From Thermoguttaceae bacterium (GTDB lineage Bacteria; Planctomycetota; Planctomycetia; Pirellulales; Thermoguttaceae): a stretch of 64,000 bases of DNA. The stretch covers positions 124,001 to 188,000 of the forward strand of contig JAFQXE010000045.1 of NCBI GenBank assembly GCA_017407125.1, in the 5' to 3' direction. Positions 9,391 to 17,996 of the stretch are shown here, one piece after another. The translations under genes were made by a program, and so were the position numbers. The notes beneath the pieces are model-generated. The model saw only the letters and a program-made list of their open reading frames with translations. It was not told the origin of the DNA and did no database searches. How positions within the stretch are numbered: position 1 is the first letter of the stretch; every line of letters begins with the position of its first letter.

Positions 9391-10482
9391 ATGAACATAT
9401 TTAAGCGATTATTTTGGAAATTAGTCGCTCCTGTACGCTGGCGTTTAGAACAAATGGAAGAAGCTCAAGACTATTTGCGGCATCGGCAAATCGTTTTAAC
9501 TTCTCCTTTTTGGGACGAGAACTACTATTTTCGTCATTACAGCCAGGCTGTTTTGGAATCCAAGCTGACGCCGATTGATCATTTTATGCAAATCGGGTGG
9601 AAACTGGGCTATAATCCCAATTTTAATTTTATAGTAACGGATTTTCAGAAAAAGTATCCGTTCGTAGAGGGGCATAATCCGCTGGTTCATTATTTGGAAA
9701 TCGGACGTTTTTGGGGCTGCGGGCTGGTTAGAAACGCCTATCCGGCTGACGACGCCGCGATTTCGGATTATTGGCGCGTCCGGGAAAACAGGACGTCTAA
9801 AAAAGTTTTTTATACGTGCATAACTGACGATTACGACGATTTAAGTCAAATTAAAGGGTATTCGTATATCAACCCGGAATGGGATTACGTATGCTTTACA
9901 GACAACGAATCCTATATTCGCCAAAAGCGTTACGGCATTTGGGAAATTCGTCCGCTGCAGTTTTCAGAACTGGATAACGCCCGTAACAATCGTTATCACA
10001 AAATTTTGGCTCACAAGGTTTTTCCAGAATACGATCAAAGCGTATATATTGATGGTAATATCAACATTCGAACGCCGTATCTGTTTGAACAGATTGAGTT
10101 GAAGGATTCCCCTTTGATTCAGCCGATTCAGTGCTGCGGATATTGCCTTTATAAAGATATTGACTGGGCGATGAAGCGGGAATGCGACACGGAAGCGCTC
10201 AAAAAGCAGCTCGAGATTTTTCGCCGCGACGGATTCCCGGAGAATTACGGGTTGTTTGAAAACAATCTGATTTATCGCCGACATCACGACCCTATTATTG
10301 TTGATATAATGGAAAAATGGTGGAAATGGGTCTGCGATTACTGTCGCCGGGATCAAAGCAGTTTGATGTACGAACTATGGAAGCATGGAATCGCCCCAAC
10401 AGAGGACAACACAATAAACAACACCAGAGTAGATGTATATAATTTTTGCGCGTTCTCTCATGCCAAAGAACACGCGTTTTGA
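9391..10482 (+). CDS. DUF616 glycosyltransferase-like protein
   Basis: 363 residues. After a 130-residue N-terminal part typical of glycan-locus proteins (FWDENYYFRHY and DHFMQIGWKLGYNP), a DUF616 domain begins at about residue 140 (KVFYTCITDDYDDL). It contains YVCFTDN, NARNNRYHKILAH and the YIDGNINI acidic motif expected of a GT-A-like fold. The role is most likely sugar or phospho-sugar transfer to the surface polysaccharide. It has its own leader gap upstream. A 17-codon broken glycosyltransferase start follows two bases after its stop. Confidence 0.75.
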   Translation: MNIFKRLFWKLVAPVRWRLEQMEEAQDYLRHRQIVLTSPFWDENYYFRHYSQAVLESKLTPIDHFMQIGWKLGYNPNFNFIVTDFQKKYPFVEGHNPLVHYLEIGRFWGCGLVRNAYPADDAAISDYWRVRENRTSKKVFYTCITDDYDDLSQIKGYSYINPEWDYVCFTDNESYIRQKRYGIWEIRPLQFSELDNARNNRYHKILAHKVFPEYDQSVYIDGNINIRTPYLFEQIELKDSPLIQPIQCCGYCLYKDIDWAMKRECDTEALKKQLEIFRRDGFPENYGLFENNLIYRRHHDPIIVDIMEKWWKWVCDYCRRDQSSLMYELWKHGIAPTEDNTINNTRVDVYNFCAFSHAKEHAF

Positions 10483-10484
10483 TC

Positions 10485-10538
10485 ATGCCTAAAATTTCCG
10501 TAATCCTGCCGGTTTATAACGTAGAGCAATATTTGTAA
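10485..10538 (+). pseudogene. Duplicated stub of a GT2 glycosyltransferase start
   Basis: A 17-codon frame, MPKISVILPVYNVEQYL then TAA, is nearly the same as the start of the intact GT2 gene at 10689 (NPKISVILPVYNVEQYL). The DNA matches over about 45 bases with a few silent changes (GAG/CAA versus GAA/CAG codons), then diverges abruptly. I read it as the scar of a tandem duplication or recombination that replaced a glycosyltransferase gene. Confidence 0.7.
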
Positions 10539-10574
10539 GCGTATAAATATACTGAACTTAGATATAAATCGAAA

Positions 10575-10600
10575 GATTTTGCACACGCGTGTGCAAAATC
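10575..10600. repeat. Perfect 26-base palindrome
   Basis: The half-site GATTTTGCACACG is followed immediately by its exact reverse complement, with no loop. It lies between the GT2 stub and the intact GT2 gene, at the likely recombination scar. It could be a protein-binding site, a recombination hot spot or a cruciform; there is no T-run to make it a terminator. Confidence 0.6.
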
Positions 10601-10688
10601 TGGAGTGGTCCCATTATCAATACAATCAGATAAAGGATGATTTGTCGACCGGTATTGACTGAGTTGGTTTTACCGATAAAAACAATAT

Positions 10689-11825
10689 ATGAACAATCCG
10701 AAGATTTCAGTAATCCTGCCGGTTTATAACGTAGAACAGTATTTGCGAAATTGTCTGGACAGCGTTGTCAATCAGACGTTTCGCGATATTGAAATTATCT
10801 GCGTTGACGACGGTTCGACCGACGGCAGCGGCGCAATTCTGGACGAGTACGCCGCTAAAGACAACCGCATTGTTGTGATTCATCAGGCGAACGCGGGGGT
10901 CGCCGCCGCTCGAAATACCGGGTTGAAGTCGGCTCAGGGAGAATATCTTGCTTTTCTGGATTCGGACGATGCCTATAATCCCCAACTGTGCGAACTGGCG
11001 TACAATCGCGCTTGTCAGTCAGGCGCGGATATTGTCAAATTCCTCTACGCTCGAACTGACGGCGTAAAGGAAACGGACGATTTAATCGACAACCAGTCGG
11101 AAACGGAGACGCATTCCAAGCTGTCGCTGGCGTACCATTCCGGCGCCAACATCTGGGGAAAACTCTGGCGGCGAGAGTTTGTAGTTCAAAACGACATGAC
11201 GTTTCCACTTGGGGTGGATTCGACGGAAGACGCCTGGTTCTGCATCGTCGGCGCAACGTTGGCAAACAAGATTACGGTTCTGCGTCAGTATTTATACGAG
11301 TACAATTATCGAGAGAATTCGCTTACGACAGCCGGCTCTTTCCGCAACGCAGCGCGGTTGGTTAAAGCGGTCGAAATGGCGCGGGAAAAGCTGGCGGGTC
11401 ATCCGGATTGCCCTGTCGTAACGCGGTTTGCTTACGGATATGTTTGTCGGCTTTTGTATGACAACTATCAGAAAACAACGCCTGAAAATCAGCGCGCCTA
11501 TTTAGCCGCATTGGAAAACGACGCCTCGCCGGAATTCTGGATGGCGTTGTCGTCTGGAGCAGTTGACGCTCCCGTTCCCGTTCGCAACTTCTTTTTAGCT
11601 CGACACGGAAGCTGGATAAATCGAATCAAATATCGTCTCAAAGGACTTGGAAACCGTTTTTTTGACGCCATAGCAAAATGGGTGGCTCGCCATTCCCCAT
11701 GGATGCAGAAAACGCTGGATTCAGTGGAATCGCAAAAGGCGGAAATTGAACGAATCCGAAACCTTCTCAATGCTGACAATAACAGCGAGGAACAGGAAAG
11801 GGAGAACGGCGAAAACGAATGTTGA
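10689..11825 (+). CDS. Family 2 glycosyltransferase
   Basis: 378 residues. The GT-A fold is clear: ISVILPVYNVEQYL at the start, VDDGSTDGS, NAGVAAARNTGL and the metal-binding DSDD near residue 98. The C-terminal 80 residues are basic and helical (ending in a Glu/Asn-rich tail), a common membrane-association feature. It transfers an unknown sugar to the cluster's glycan on the cytoplasmic face. Its stop overlaps the next gene by seven bases, so the three transferases to 13935 are co-translated. Confidence 0.9.
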   Translation: MNNPKISVILPVYNVEQYLRNCLDSVVNQTFRDIEIICVDDGSTDGSGAILDEYAAKDNRIVVIHQANAGVAAARNTGLKSAQGEYLAFLDSDDAYNPQLCELAYNRACQSGADIVKFLYARTDGVKETDDLIDNQSETETHSKLSLAYHSGANIWGKLWRREFVVQNDMTFPLGVDSTEDAWFCIVGATLANKITVLRQYLYEYNYRENSLTTAGSFRNAARLVKAVEMAREKLAGHPDCPVVTRFAYGYVCRLLYDNYQKTTPENQRAYLAALENDASPEFWMALSSGAVDAPVPVRNFFLARHGSWINRIKYRLKGLGNRFFDAIAKWVARHSPWMQKTLDSVESQKAEIERIRNLLNADNNSEEQERENGENEC

Positions 11826-12910
11826 GCTTTTTGTGGACTTCGCTGCGAATTCTGCTGATTTGCCTTGTTCATCGAGGGAAAAAGACGCTGATTTATTCGC
11901 ACCCGCTCAACTGCGACGGCGGCACGACTGCGTTATTGCAATTATGCCGAGCGCTTCGAGGTCAGGGGTTGAGCGTTGTTTCTCTGGTTCGGTTCCACGG
12001 CAATAACGAAGCGGCTTTTGAGGAATTGGGAATTCCGGTTTTCTGTATTGAGGATTACGGCGCGTTATATCGCGTCTTTCGATATTTGGGCGGTTTTTTC
12101 AACTTGACGGTTTGTAATGCGGTGAGTCATTATCAGTTTATTGAACTACTGGAAAAGCTCAATCGAAAGTATATCTGGTGGATTCACGAGTCCGTTCTTC
12201 TGGACGAGTGGATGACGCCGGACATGCTCAAGGCGGTTCAGACAAGCCGTCACATTTATTGCGTCAGCCCGGCGGCACAGCGGTATATGAACAAGTACAA
12301 TCCTCAATCGAAAATACTCTCTTTAGCGATTGACGATCTGTACGACCAATACAAGTCCAATTTTCAGCATAACGACAAAACCGTTTTTATTGACGTTGCG
12401 ATGGTCAAATGTCTCAAAGGCGCAGACGTCCTTGTCGACGCTTTTGCTGCGCTGACGCCGGAAGAGCGCCAGCAGTGCGAAGTGTGGTTCGTCGGGAAAA
12501 TCGAGCCGGATTCCGAGCCGATTGTAACAGCAGGAAAAGCGTTTGAACAGATTCGCTTTTTCGACGCTCTTCCTCATGACCAGACTATGACCATGATGGC
12601 AAAGGCGGACGTATTGATTCTTCCCTCTCGCGGCGATTCCTTCGGCTTGACGGTTCCGGAAGCGCTGTCGCTGGATAAAACCGTTGTCGTGTCGCAGCAG
12701 TCCGGCGTTTCCGAAATGCTGGAAAATGGGAAAGACGCCTATATTTTCGACGTCAACAATCCAGCCGAGCTGACGGAAATTTTGCGGAGTCTGATTGGAA
12801 TTCAAAATCGCCCCGGTCAGATGAACAATCGTCAGACGTACGAACGTCTGTTTTCCATTGATACGTTTAACGAAAACGTCGCCCGCGTTTTGGAAGAGGA
12901 GGGAATATGA
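11819..12910 (+). CDS. Family 4 glycosyltransferase
   Basis: 363 residues. The GT-B fold is shown by the C-terminal Rossmann half with GADVLVDAFAALTPEER, the stretch FDALPHDQTMTMMAKADVLI and the retaining GT4 signature LPSRGDSFGLTVPEAL, whose Glu pair contacts the nucleotide sugar. The N-terminal half opens with a hydrophobic segment and SHPLNCDGGTTALLQL. Overlaps both neighbours (7 and 4 bases). The sugar and acceptor are not predictable. Confidence 0.9.
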   Translation: MLSFLWTSLRILLICLVHRGKKTLIYSHPLNCDGGTTALLQLCRALRGQGLSVVSLVRFHGNNEAAFEELGIPVFCIEDYGALYRVFRYLGGFFNLTVCNAVSHYQFIELLEKLNRKYIWWIHESVLLDEWMTPDMLKAVQTSRHIYCVSPAAQRYMNKYNPQSKILSLAIDDLYDQYKSNFQHNDKTVFIDVAMVKCLKGADVLVDAFAALTPEERQQCEVWFVGKIEPDSEPIVTAGKAFEQIRFFDALPHDQTMTMMAKADVLILPSRGDSFGLTVPEALSLDKTVVVSQQSGVSEMLENGKDAYIFDVNNPAELTEILRSLIGIQNRPGQMNNRQTYERLFSIDTFNENVARVLEEEGI

Positions 12911-13935
12911 GCGCTCAGTCCCCGCTGACGATTTCGATTGCGATGTGCACGTATAACGGCGCGCGCTTTTTGTCGGAACAGCTGGACTGTCTGGCGAACC
13001 AGTCGCGTCAGCCGGACGAGGTTGTAATCTGTGACGATTGCTCGTCCGACAATACCGTCGACATCCTCAACGACTGGGCGAAAAGCGTTCCATTTTCCGT
13101 CAAGGTTGTTCAGAACGAAAAGAATCTGGGCTACGCTCAAAACTTCGCCAAAGCGATTTCTCTGTGCTCGTCAGACGTGATTTTTCTTTCCGACCAGGAC
13201 GATATCTGGACGTCTGACAAGCTGGAAAAGATGACGTCCGTTTTCAACGACCGCCCTGAAGTCGGCGTCGTCTTTTGCGACGGGCTGTGCGTCGATTCTC
13301 AAGGGAAATCCTTGAATCGCTTGGCAAGCGACATAGCTAGACCCGGCATGATCTATGGGCGTCCGTATTATCTGTACTGGAAGCCGGTTTGCAAGGGAAT
13401 GCATTTTTTCGGGTGCTGCTGTGCGATTCGGAAAAGCGTCTGGGACAAGATCGCTCCGCTGCCGGAATCGTTTACTCACGACTTGTGGATTTTCCTGACG
13501 GCGCAGGCGATTTCCGAGATCGTTTATCTTCCCGATACTCTGACGCATTATCGACTACATGAAAACAACACGTCTACTGTTTCGCCCGAGTCGTCAGACG
13601 ACATGTCCGGCGAATATATTCAGACGTTCTACAAAACGGCGACGGGGCTATTCTTTTACAATCACGCTATGGCGGAGGATTTTCAGAATTGGCTGGAAAA
13701 GCAGGAGCGCAACTCACAGACCGCTGCGGCGCTGTCGTTTTTGAAATCGGAAGACAGACATTTTAACAACCGGTCGCGGTGCCAAAGAAACATCTGGCTG
13801 TTCTTCCCGCTCTGGATTTGGGAAATCGTTTCCGGCAGGTACTGCCGTCGCTTACAGCCGATTCAATCCATTGCGTACGACTTTAGAACGGGCGTTCGCA
13901 ACGGATTGAATTTTGGATCTAAAAAAGATAAATGA
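12907..13935 (+). CDS. Family 2 glycosyltransferase, rhamnosyltransferase-like
   Basis: 342 residues. It starts SIAMCTYNGARFLSEQL and has ICDDCSSDNT, NLGYAQNFAKAI and the acidic DQDD metal site, the pattern of RfbF/WsaF-type rhamnosyltransferases. The ATG overlaps the preceding stop (ATGA). It is the last gene of the glycan cluster and ends 24 bases from the convergent rnfB stop; no terminator is visible in that gap. Confidence 0.88.
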   Translation: MSAQSPLTISIAMCTYNGARFLSEQLDCLANQSRQPDEVVICDDCSSDNTVDILNDWAKSVPFSVKVVQNEKNLGYAQNFAKAISLCSSDVIFLSDQDDIWTSDKLEKMTSVFNDRPEVGVVFCDGLCVDSQGKSLNRLASDIARPGMIYGRPYYLYWKPVCKGMHFFGCCCAIRKSVWDKIAPLPESFTHDLWIFLTAQAISEIVYLPDTLTHYRLHENNTSTVSPESSDDMSGEYIQTFYKTATGLFFYNHAMAEDFQNWLEKQERNSQTAAALSFLKSEDRHFNNRSRCQRNIWLFFPLWIWEIVSGRYCRRLQPIQSIAYDFRTGVRNGLNFGSKKDK

Positions 13936-13959
13936 ATTAGACTGGCAAAAGCCGCCTGA

Positions 13960-14844
13960 CTATCCGAGCCATTCTGTATGTTCGACGTCGGACTTGAACT
14001 GGTCGGTAACGACTTCGACGTTTGTGTCAGCGCCTTCGGGGCCGACGAACTTCATGATCTTGGACGGGCATTTTTCCGCTGCTTCCATCATGGCGTTGAT
14101 ATGGTATGAATTATAGTTGATAACCGGCAAGCCGTTGTCGAACTGGAAGTCTTCCGCATCGCGGCGAACGCAGCCGGAACAGCCGATACACCCGGTTTTG
14201 CAGACCGCTTTGACTTCCGGACCGACGTCGTGGTTGGAGCAAGCGATGACCAACATGCGTCCGTTTTTGAACGGAACCATGCTGATAATGTGACGCGGAC
14301 AGGCGGCTTCGCAGGCGCGGCAGCCGCGGCATTTGTCGTAGTCGATATGAGACATCCCGTTGACAATCTGAATCGCTCCGTACTTGCAGGCGCGCATGCA
14401 GTCGCCAAACCCCAAACAACCGTAAGCGCAGCCCTGAACGCCGGAAACGAGGTTAGCGGCGGCGCAGGTCTTTTCTCCAACGTAGCTTTGCATCTGCAGT
14501 TTGGTTTCGCAGTCGCCGGAGCAGTGGACGACGGCGCGCTGAGGCACGACGTCTCCCGCTTCAACGCCCATGATTTGAGCGATTTGCGTAACTTGAGCGG
14601 CTCCGCATTGAGTGCATTGGTTGGCGGAACCGTTGCCCTGAGCCAAATTCTTTGCCAGGTCAGCGCAGCCGGCGTATCCGCACGCGCCGCAGTTGGCGCC
14701 GGGAAGAATCGAAAGAATCTTTTCCTCTTTCGGGTCAACTTCAACCGCAAAGGCGACATTTGCCCAGCCTAAAATCCAACTCAAAACGATTGCCAGCGTC
14801 AGCAGGACGATAACGGAAATGATAATTACGTATACAGTTGTCAT
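13960..14844 (-). CDS. rnfB: Rnf complex subunit B (iron-sulfur)
   Basis: 294 residues. An N-terminal membrane helix (about 5-30) anchors a [4Fe-4S] Fes domain (PGANCGACGYAGCADLA), followed by ferredoxin-type clusters with CRGCRACEAACP and the late CIGCSGC set. RnfB takes electrons from reduced ferredoxin and passes them into the membrane Rnf complex, which pumps Na+ or H+ while reducing NAD+. It is the last gene of the operon, as in the classical rnfCDGEAB order. Confidence 0.96.
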   Translation of the reverse strand: MTTVYVIIISVIVLLTLAIVLSWILGWANVAFAVEVDPKEEKILSILPGANCGACGYAGCADLAKNLAQGNGSANQCTQCGAAQVTQIAQIMGVEAGDVVPQRAVVHCSGDCETKLQMQSYVGEKTCAAANLVSGVQGCAYGCLGFGDCMRACKYGAIQIVNGMSHIDYDKCRGCRACEAACPRHIISMVPFKNGRMLVIACSNHDVGPEVKAVCKTGCIGCSGCVRRDAEDFQFDNGLPVINYNSYHINAMMEAAEKCPSKIMKFVGPEGADTNVEVVTDQFKSDVEHTEWLG

Positions 14845-14886
14845 GGCGAAATGCCCTTTATTTAAGTTTGATGTGTTACAAGTCTG

Positions 14887-15570
14887 TTACAGCCCCAGCC
14901 ATTTGGAAAGTCCTGCGTTGACTCCGGAGAATCCCATAAACGCCATCGCCAGAATGCACGCTGTCAACAGCGCGATTCCAACTCCGCGGAACGGTTTGGG
15001 AATGTCGTTGAGTTCCAGTTCCTCGCGAATTCCCGCCATAATCGTGATGGCAATCGTGAATCCCAAGCCGCCGCCGACCGAGTAAACCATCGCTTCTGTC
15101 AACCCCCAGAGGTTGGCTGGATCCTGCAAACGCTTCATGATTTCCAAGCAGGCAAAGAGAATCGCGCAGTTGGTTGTAATCAAGGGAAGGAAGACGCCGA
15201 ACGCTTTGTACAGCGGCGGGAAGAACTTCTTGACGTACATTTCGACAAACTGAACCGAGGCGGCAATGACGAAAATGTAAACCAGATAGCTCAAAATCGA
15301 CAGGTTCGGCGCGACGCCTTCTACGCCAAAGGCATTGAACAGCCAGACTGTTCCCGGCGCGTCAGGACGAAGAATGTAGTACGTGAACGTCCAGGACAGG
15401 AACCCGGCAATCGTCATAACAAACGTAACCGCCAAGCCCATGCCGAACGCGGACGACAGCTTTTTCGACACGCCCAAAAACGGACATATCCCGACGAAAT
15501 TGATTAATACAAAGTTGTTGATTACCGCGGCGGTAAGGAACAGCAAAAGCAATGAAAGGAACGTTTCCAT
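14887..15570 (-). CDS. rnfA: Rnf complex subunit A (membrane)
   Basis: 227 residues with about six membrane helices. It begins NNFVLINFVGICPFLGVSKKL, carries the conserved cysteine-bearing TTNCAILFACLE segment and ends with MAGIREELELNDIPKPFRG. It is somewhat longer than the usual ~190 residues because of an insertion in the first periplasmic region. RnfA and RnfE pack as inverted partners around a membrane iron centre. It lies 42 bases before rnfB and 48 after rnfE. Confidence 0.96.
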   Translation of the reverse strand: METFLSLLLLFLTAAVINNFVLINFVGICPFLGVSKKLSSAFGMGLAVTFVMTIAGFLSWTFTYYILRPDAPGTVWLFNAFGVEGVAPNLSILSYLVYIFVIAASVQFVEMYVKKFFPPLYKAFGVFLPLITTNCAILFACLEIMKRLQDPANLWGLTEAMVYSVGGGLGFTIAITIMAGIREELELNDIPKPFRGVGIALLTACILAMAFMGFSGVNAGLSKWLGL

Positions 15571-15618
15571 AATATTTTATATGTTAAAGTAGCCAGTCGC
15601 CAACGACGACGGGGAAGT

Positions 15619-16233
15619 TCAGTTTTCCTGTTTTTTGGAACCAATCCAGTTGAAAAACGCCATCAGGCAGCCGAGGGTTAAAAACGCGCCCGGCGGGAGA
15701 ATCATGATTCCGCAGTTGACCCAGAAGTCGCTCGACAGAACTGTGTACCCCATCAGCGTTCCGGAGCCGAACAGTTCTCGAACGACTGCGATGGAGCATA
15801 GACCCAGCAGGAACCCGAGTCCCTGACCGAAGCCGTCTGCAATAGCGGGAACCAAAGACTGTTTCGACGCGCAGACTTCGCACCGTGAAATGATAATGCA
15901 GTTGACGATAATCAACGGAATGTACGGACCCAGCTGAGCGCTCATTTCCGGCATAAACGCCTGCAGGAAATAGTCTGCAATCGTAACGAACGTTGCGATC
16001 GTTAGCGTGAAAACGAGGATTCTCAAGTGCGGTTTAATGATTTTTCTCAGCAGAGAAACCATGATGTTGGCGCAGACGAGAACAAACGTCGTTGCCGCCG
16101 CCATGGTAATAGCTCCCTGTACGTTGGTTGTAACAGCCAGCGTCGGGCACATGCCCAATACCTGCCGATACGTGGGGTTTTCCGGAATGATTCCGCGCCA
16201 GAATCGTTCCAGCGCTGTAGGTTGATCGTTCAT
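15619..16233 (-). CDS. rnfE: Rnf complex subunit E (membrane)
   Basis: 204 residues with six predicted helices. Key segments are ENPTYRQVLGMCPTLAVTT at the start and IVNCIIISRCEVCAS, whose cysteine belongs to the RnfA/RnfE metal site, then FGSGTLMGY. It lies between rnfG and rnfA in the operon. Confidence 0.96.
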   Translation of the reverse strand: MNDQPTALERFWRGIIPENPTYRQVLGMCPTLAVTTNVQGAITMAAATTFVLVCANIMVSLLRKIIKPHLRILVFTLTIATFVTIADYFLQAFMPEMSAQLGPYIPLIIVNCIIISRCEVCASKQSLVPAIADGFGQGLGFLLGLCSIAVVRELFGSGTLMGYTVLSSDFWVNCGIMILPPGAFLTLGCLMAFFNWIGSKKQEN

Positions 16234-16264
16234 GGTATATCTAATTGTATTTTAAGGTTGCTGT

Positions 16265-16873
16265 TTATTTGAGTTCTTCCCGCCAGGTTTTGAGCGTGTT
16301 ATTGACGATGTCGCAAACGGACTGCGAGGAAATCGTCGCCCCGGTCAGAGCGCGAATTTCGTTCTTTTCCGGCGAGCCGTCTCTGCCTTTAACGACGGTA
16401 ATGTCCTGGTCGGCAGCGGTTCCAATAAACTGCTTGCGGAAATATTCTTCTTTAATAAAGTTTCCCAGACCGGGCGTTTCTTTCTGGTTGATAACGACCA
16501 GCCCCGTCAGTTTGGAGGCCGACGTATCCAGACCGACCAGCAAATCGACGACGTCTGCAAAGCCTTGACCGCTGGCAGGCAGAACCCAGCCGGTGGGGTT
16601 CTTTTGAGCGTCAAAGCACTGGTAGGCGACAACCTTTTTGCCGTCTTTTTCCAACGTCTTTTCGACAACGTTGGCGATGTCCGTATTGGGAACCAGGTTG
16701 GGAATTTGGCTGTACGTTGCTTCCCGGCGGTTCTTTTCGATAATCGGCCCCCAGTTGAGCTGAACGAGAATCAAAACCGCGCTGTAGAGCGCCGCCATCA
16801 ACAGGATCAGCCACGCCTGAACCAGGTAGTTGTCTTTCCACGATTTCTTTCGCGTTGAATTTTCTTCTGACAT
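16265..16873 (-). CDS. rnfG: Rnf complex subunit G (flavoprotein)
   Basis: 202 residues. One N-terminal helix (about 18-42) is followed by an extracytoplasmic FMN-binding domain. The covalent FMN site is the threonine of LTGATISSQSV near residue 177. PGLGNFIKEEYFRKQF is also typical of the family. It is part of the electron path across the membrane. Confidence 0.95.
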   Translation of the reverse strand: MSEENSTRKKSWKDNYLVQAWLILLMAALYSAVLILVQLNWGPIIEKNRREATYSQIPNLVPNTDIANVVEKTLEKDGKKVVAYQCFDAQKNPTGWVLPASGQGFADVVDLLVGLDTSASKLTGLVVINQKETPGLGNFIKEEYFRKQFIGTAADQDITVVKGRDGSPEKNEIRALTGATISSQSVCDIVNNTLKTWREELK

Positions 16874-16914
16874 GATATTGGACGGTTTATATAAATGTGT
16901 AATTTGATAACGTT

Positions 16915-17922
16915 TTATTTAGCCGGTTTGACGAATCCAACGGGTTTGGGAATCGTCATTCTGTTGATCATCGGAACGAGGGCGTTCATGAGCAAAATGG
17001 AGAACATGACGCCTTCCGGATAGGAGCTGAAACAGCGAAGCAAAACGGTAAAGAACCCGAATCCGACGCCGAAAATGATTCTGCCCTTGGTTGTGATGGG
17101 GTTGGTAACAGGGTCAGAGGCGATGAAAAACGCCCCAAGGAAGATCGCGCCGTTGATAACGTGAGCCATGCCGAACTGGAACGCGTGCGGTCCCATATTA
17201 AACAGAGCGGCAAAGACAAACGTAGAAATCAGGGCGGAAACCGGGACGTCCCACGTTACGGTTTTGCGAATGAGCAGATAAACGCCGCCGATCAGCAGCG
17301 CGATAATCGACGCCTCGCCCAGCGACCCGTTTTGCTGCCCGATAAGGGCGGTTTGACTAACCAGCTGAGTAAAGTAATCTGTGTTCCCGCTTTTCAGAAG
17401 GGTCATTGGGGTGGCTTGCGTGAGGATTTCCGCCAAGCCTTTGTCCAGTCCGCCGATGTTGGCGTCTGCCGGGAGCAGATACGCGCCCGCCGCCATCTGT
17501 GACGAAAACCCGAGCATGGCGAACGCTCTGCCGACCATCGCCGGGTTGAAAATGTTGCATCCCAATCCGCCGAAGACGGTTTTACCCAGCCCAATCGCGA
17601 CGACTGATCCAACAACGCTGACGTACCACGGCGCGCTCCACGGCAGCGACAGAGCCAGAATCAACGCTGTTACAATCGCGGAGCAGTCTTCCAAATGAGG
17701 ACGCCGCCCGCGCATGGATTCAAACACGGCTTCCGCCGTAAGACAGGAAATAAGGCAAAGCCCAATCTGCCAGACGGCGTACCATCTAAAGACGTAAAAC
17801 GACATCCCGATTACGGGAACAAGACCGATAATAACGTCGAGCATAATCCACCGTGTCGACAGCTTCGAGTTCGACAGGTGCGGCGACGACGTTACGTATA
17901 AATCCAGTTGAGTGTTTGACAT
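16915..17922 (-). CDS. rnfD: Rnf complex subunit D (membrane flavoprotein)
   Basis: 335 residues, mostly hydrophobic. It begins with the SSPHLSNSKLSTRWIM signature, has LALSLPWSAPWYVS, GGLGCNIFNPAMVGRAF, and TQATPMTLL as the covalent-FMN threonine site. It supplies the membrane channel and flavin relay. The 74-base gap to rnfC contains an ATTAGTAATTAG word repeat at 17936-17962, an unusual insertion within an operon. Confidence 0.96.
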   Translation of the reverse strand: MSNTQLDLYVTSSPHLSNSKLSTRWIMLDVIIGLVPVIGMSFYVFRWYAVWQIGLCLISCLTAEAVFESMRGRRPHLEDCSAIVTALILALSLPWSAPWYVSVVGSVVAIGLGKTVFGGLGCNIFNPAMVGRAFAMLGFSSQMAAGAYLLPADANIGGLDKGLAEILTQATPMTLLKSGNTDYFTQLVSQTALIGQQNGSLGEASIIALLIGGVYLLIRKTVTWDVPVSALISTFVFAALFNMGPHAFQFGMAHVINGAIFLGAFFIASDPVTNPITTKGRIIFGVGFGFFTVLLRCFSSYPEGVMFSILLMNALVPMINRMTIPKPVGFVKPAK

Positions 17923-17996
17923 GAGTATTTTTAATTAGTAATGAGTAATTAGTAATTAGTAATTGACGCAAGCGTCACAAGAGAACTAATTTCCAA

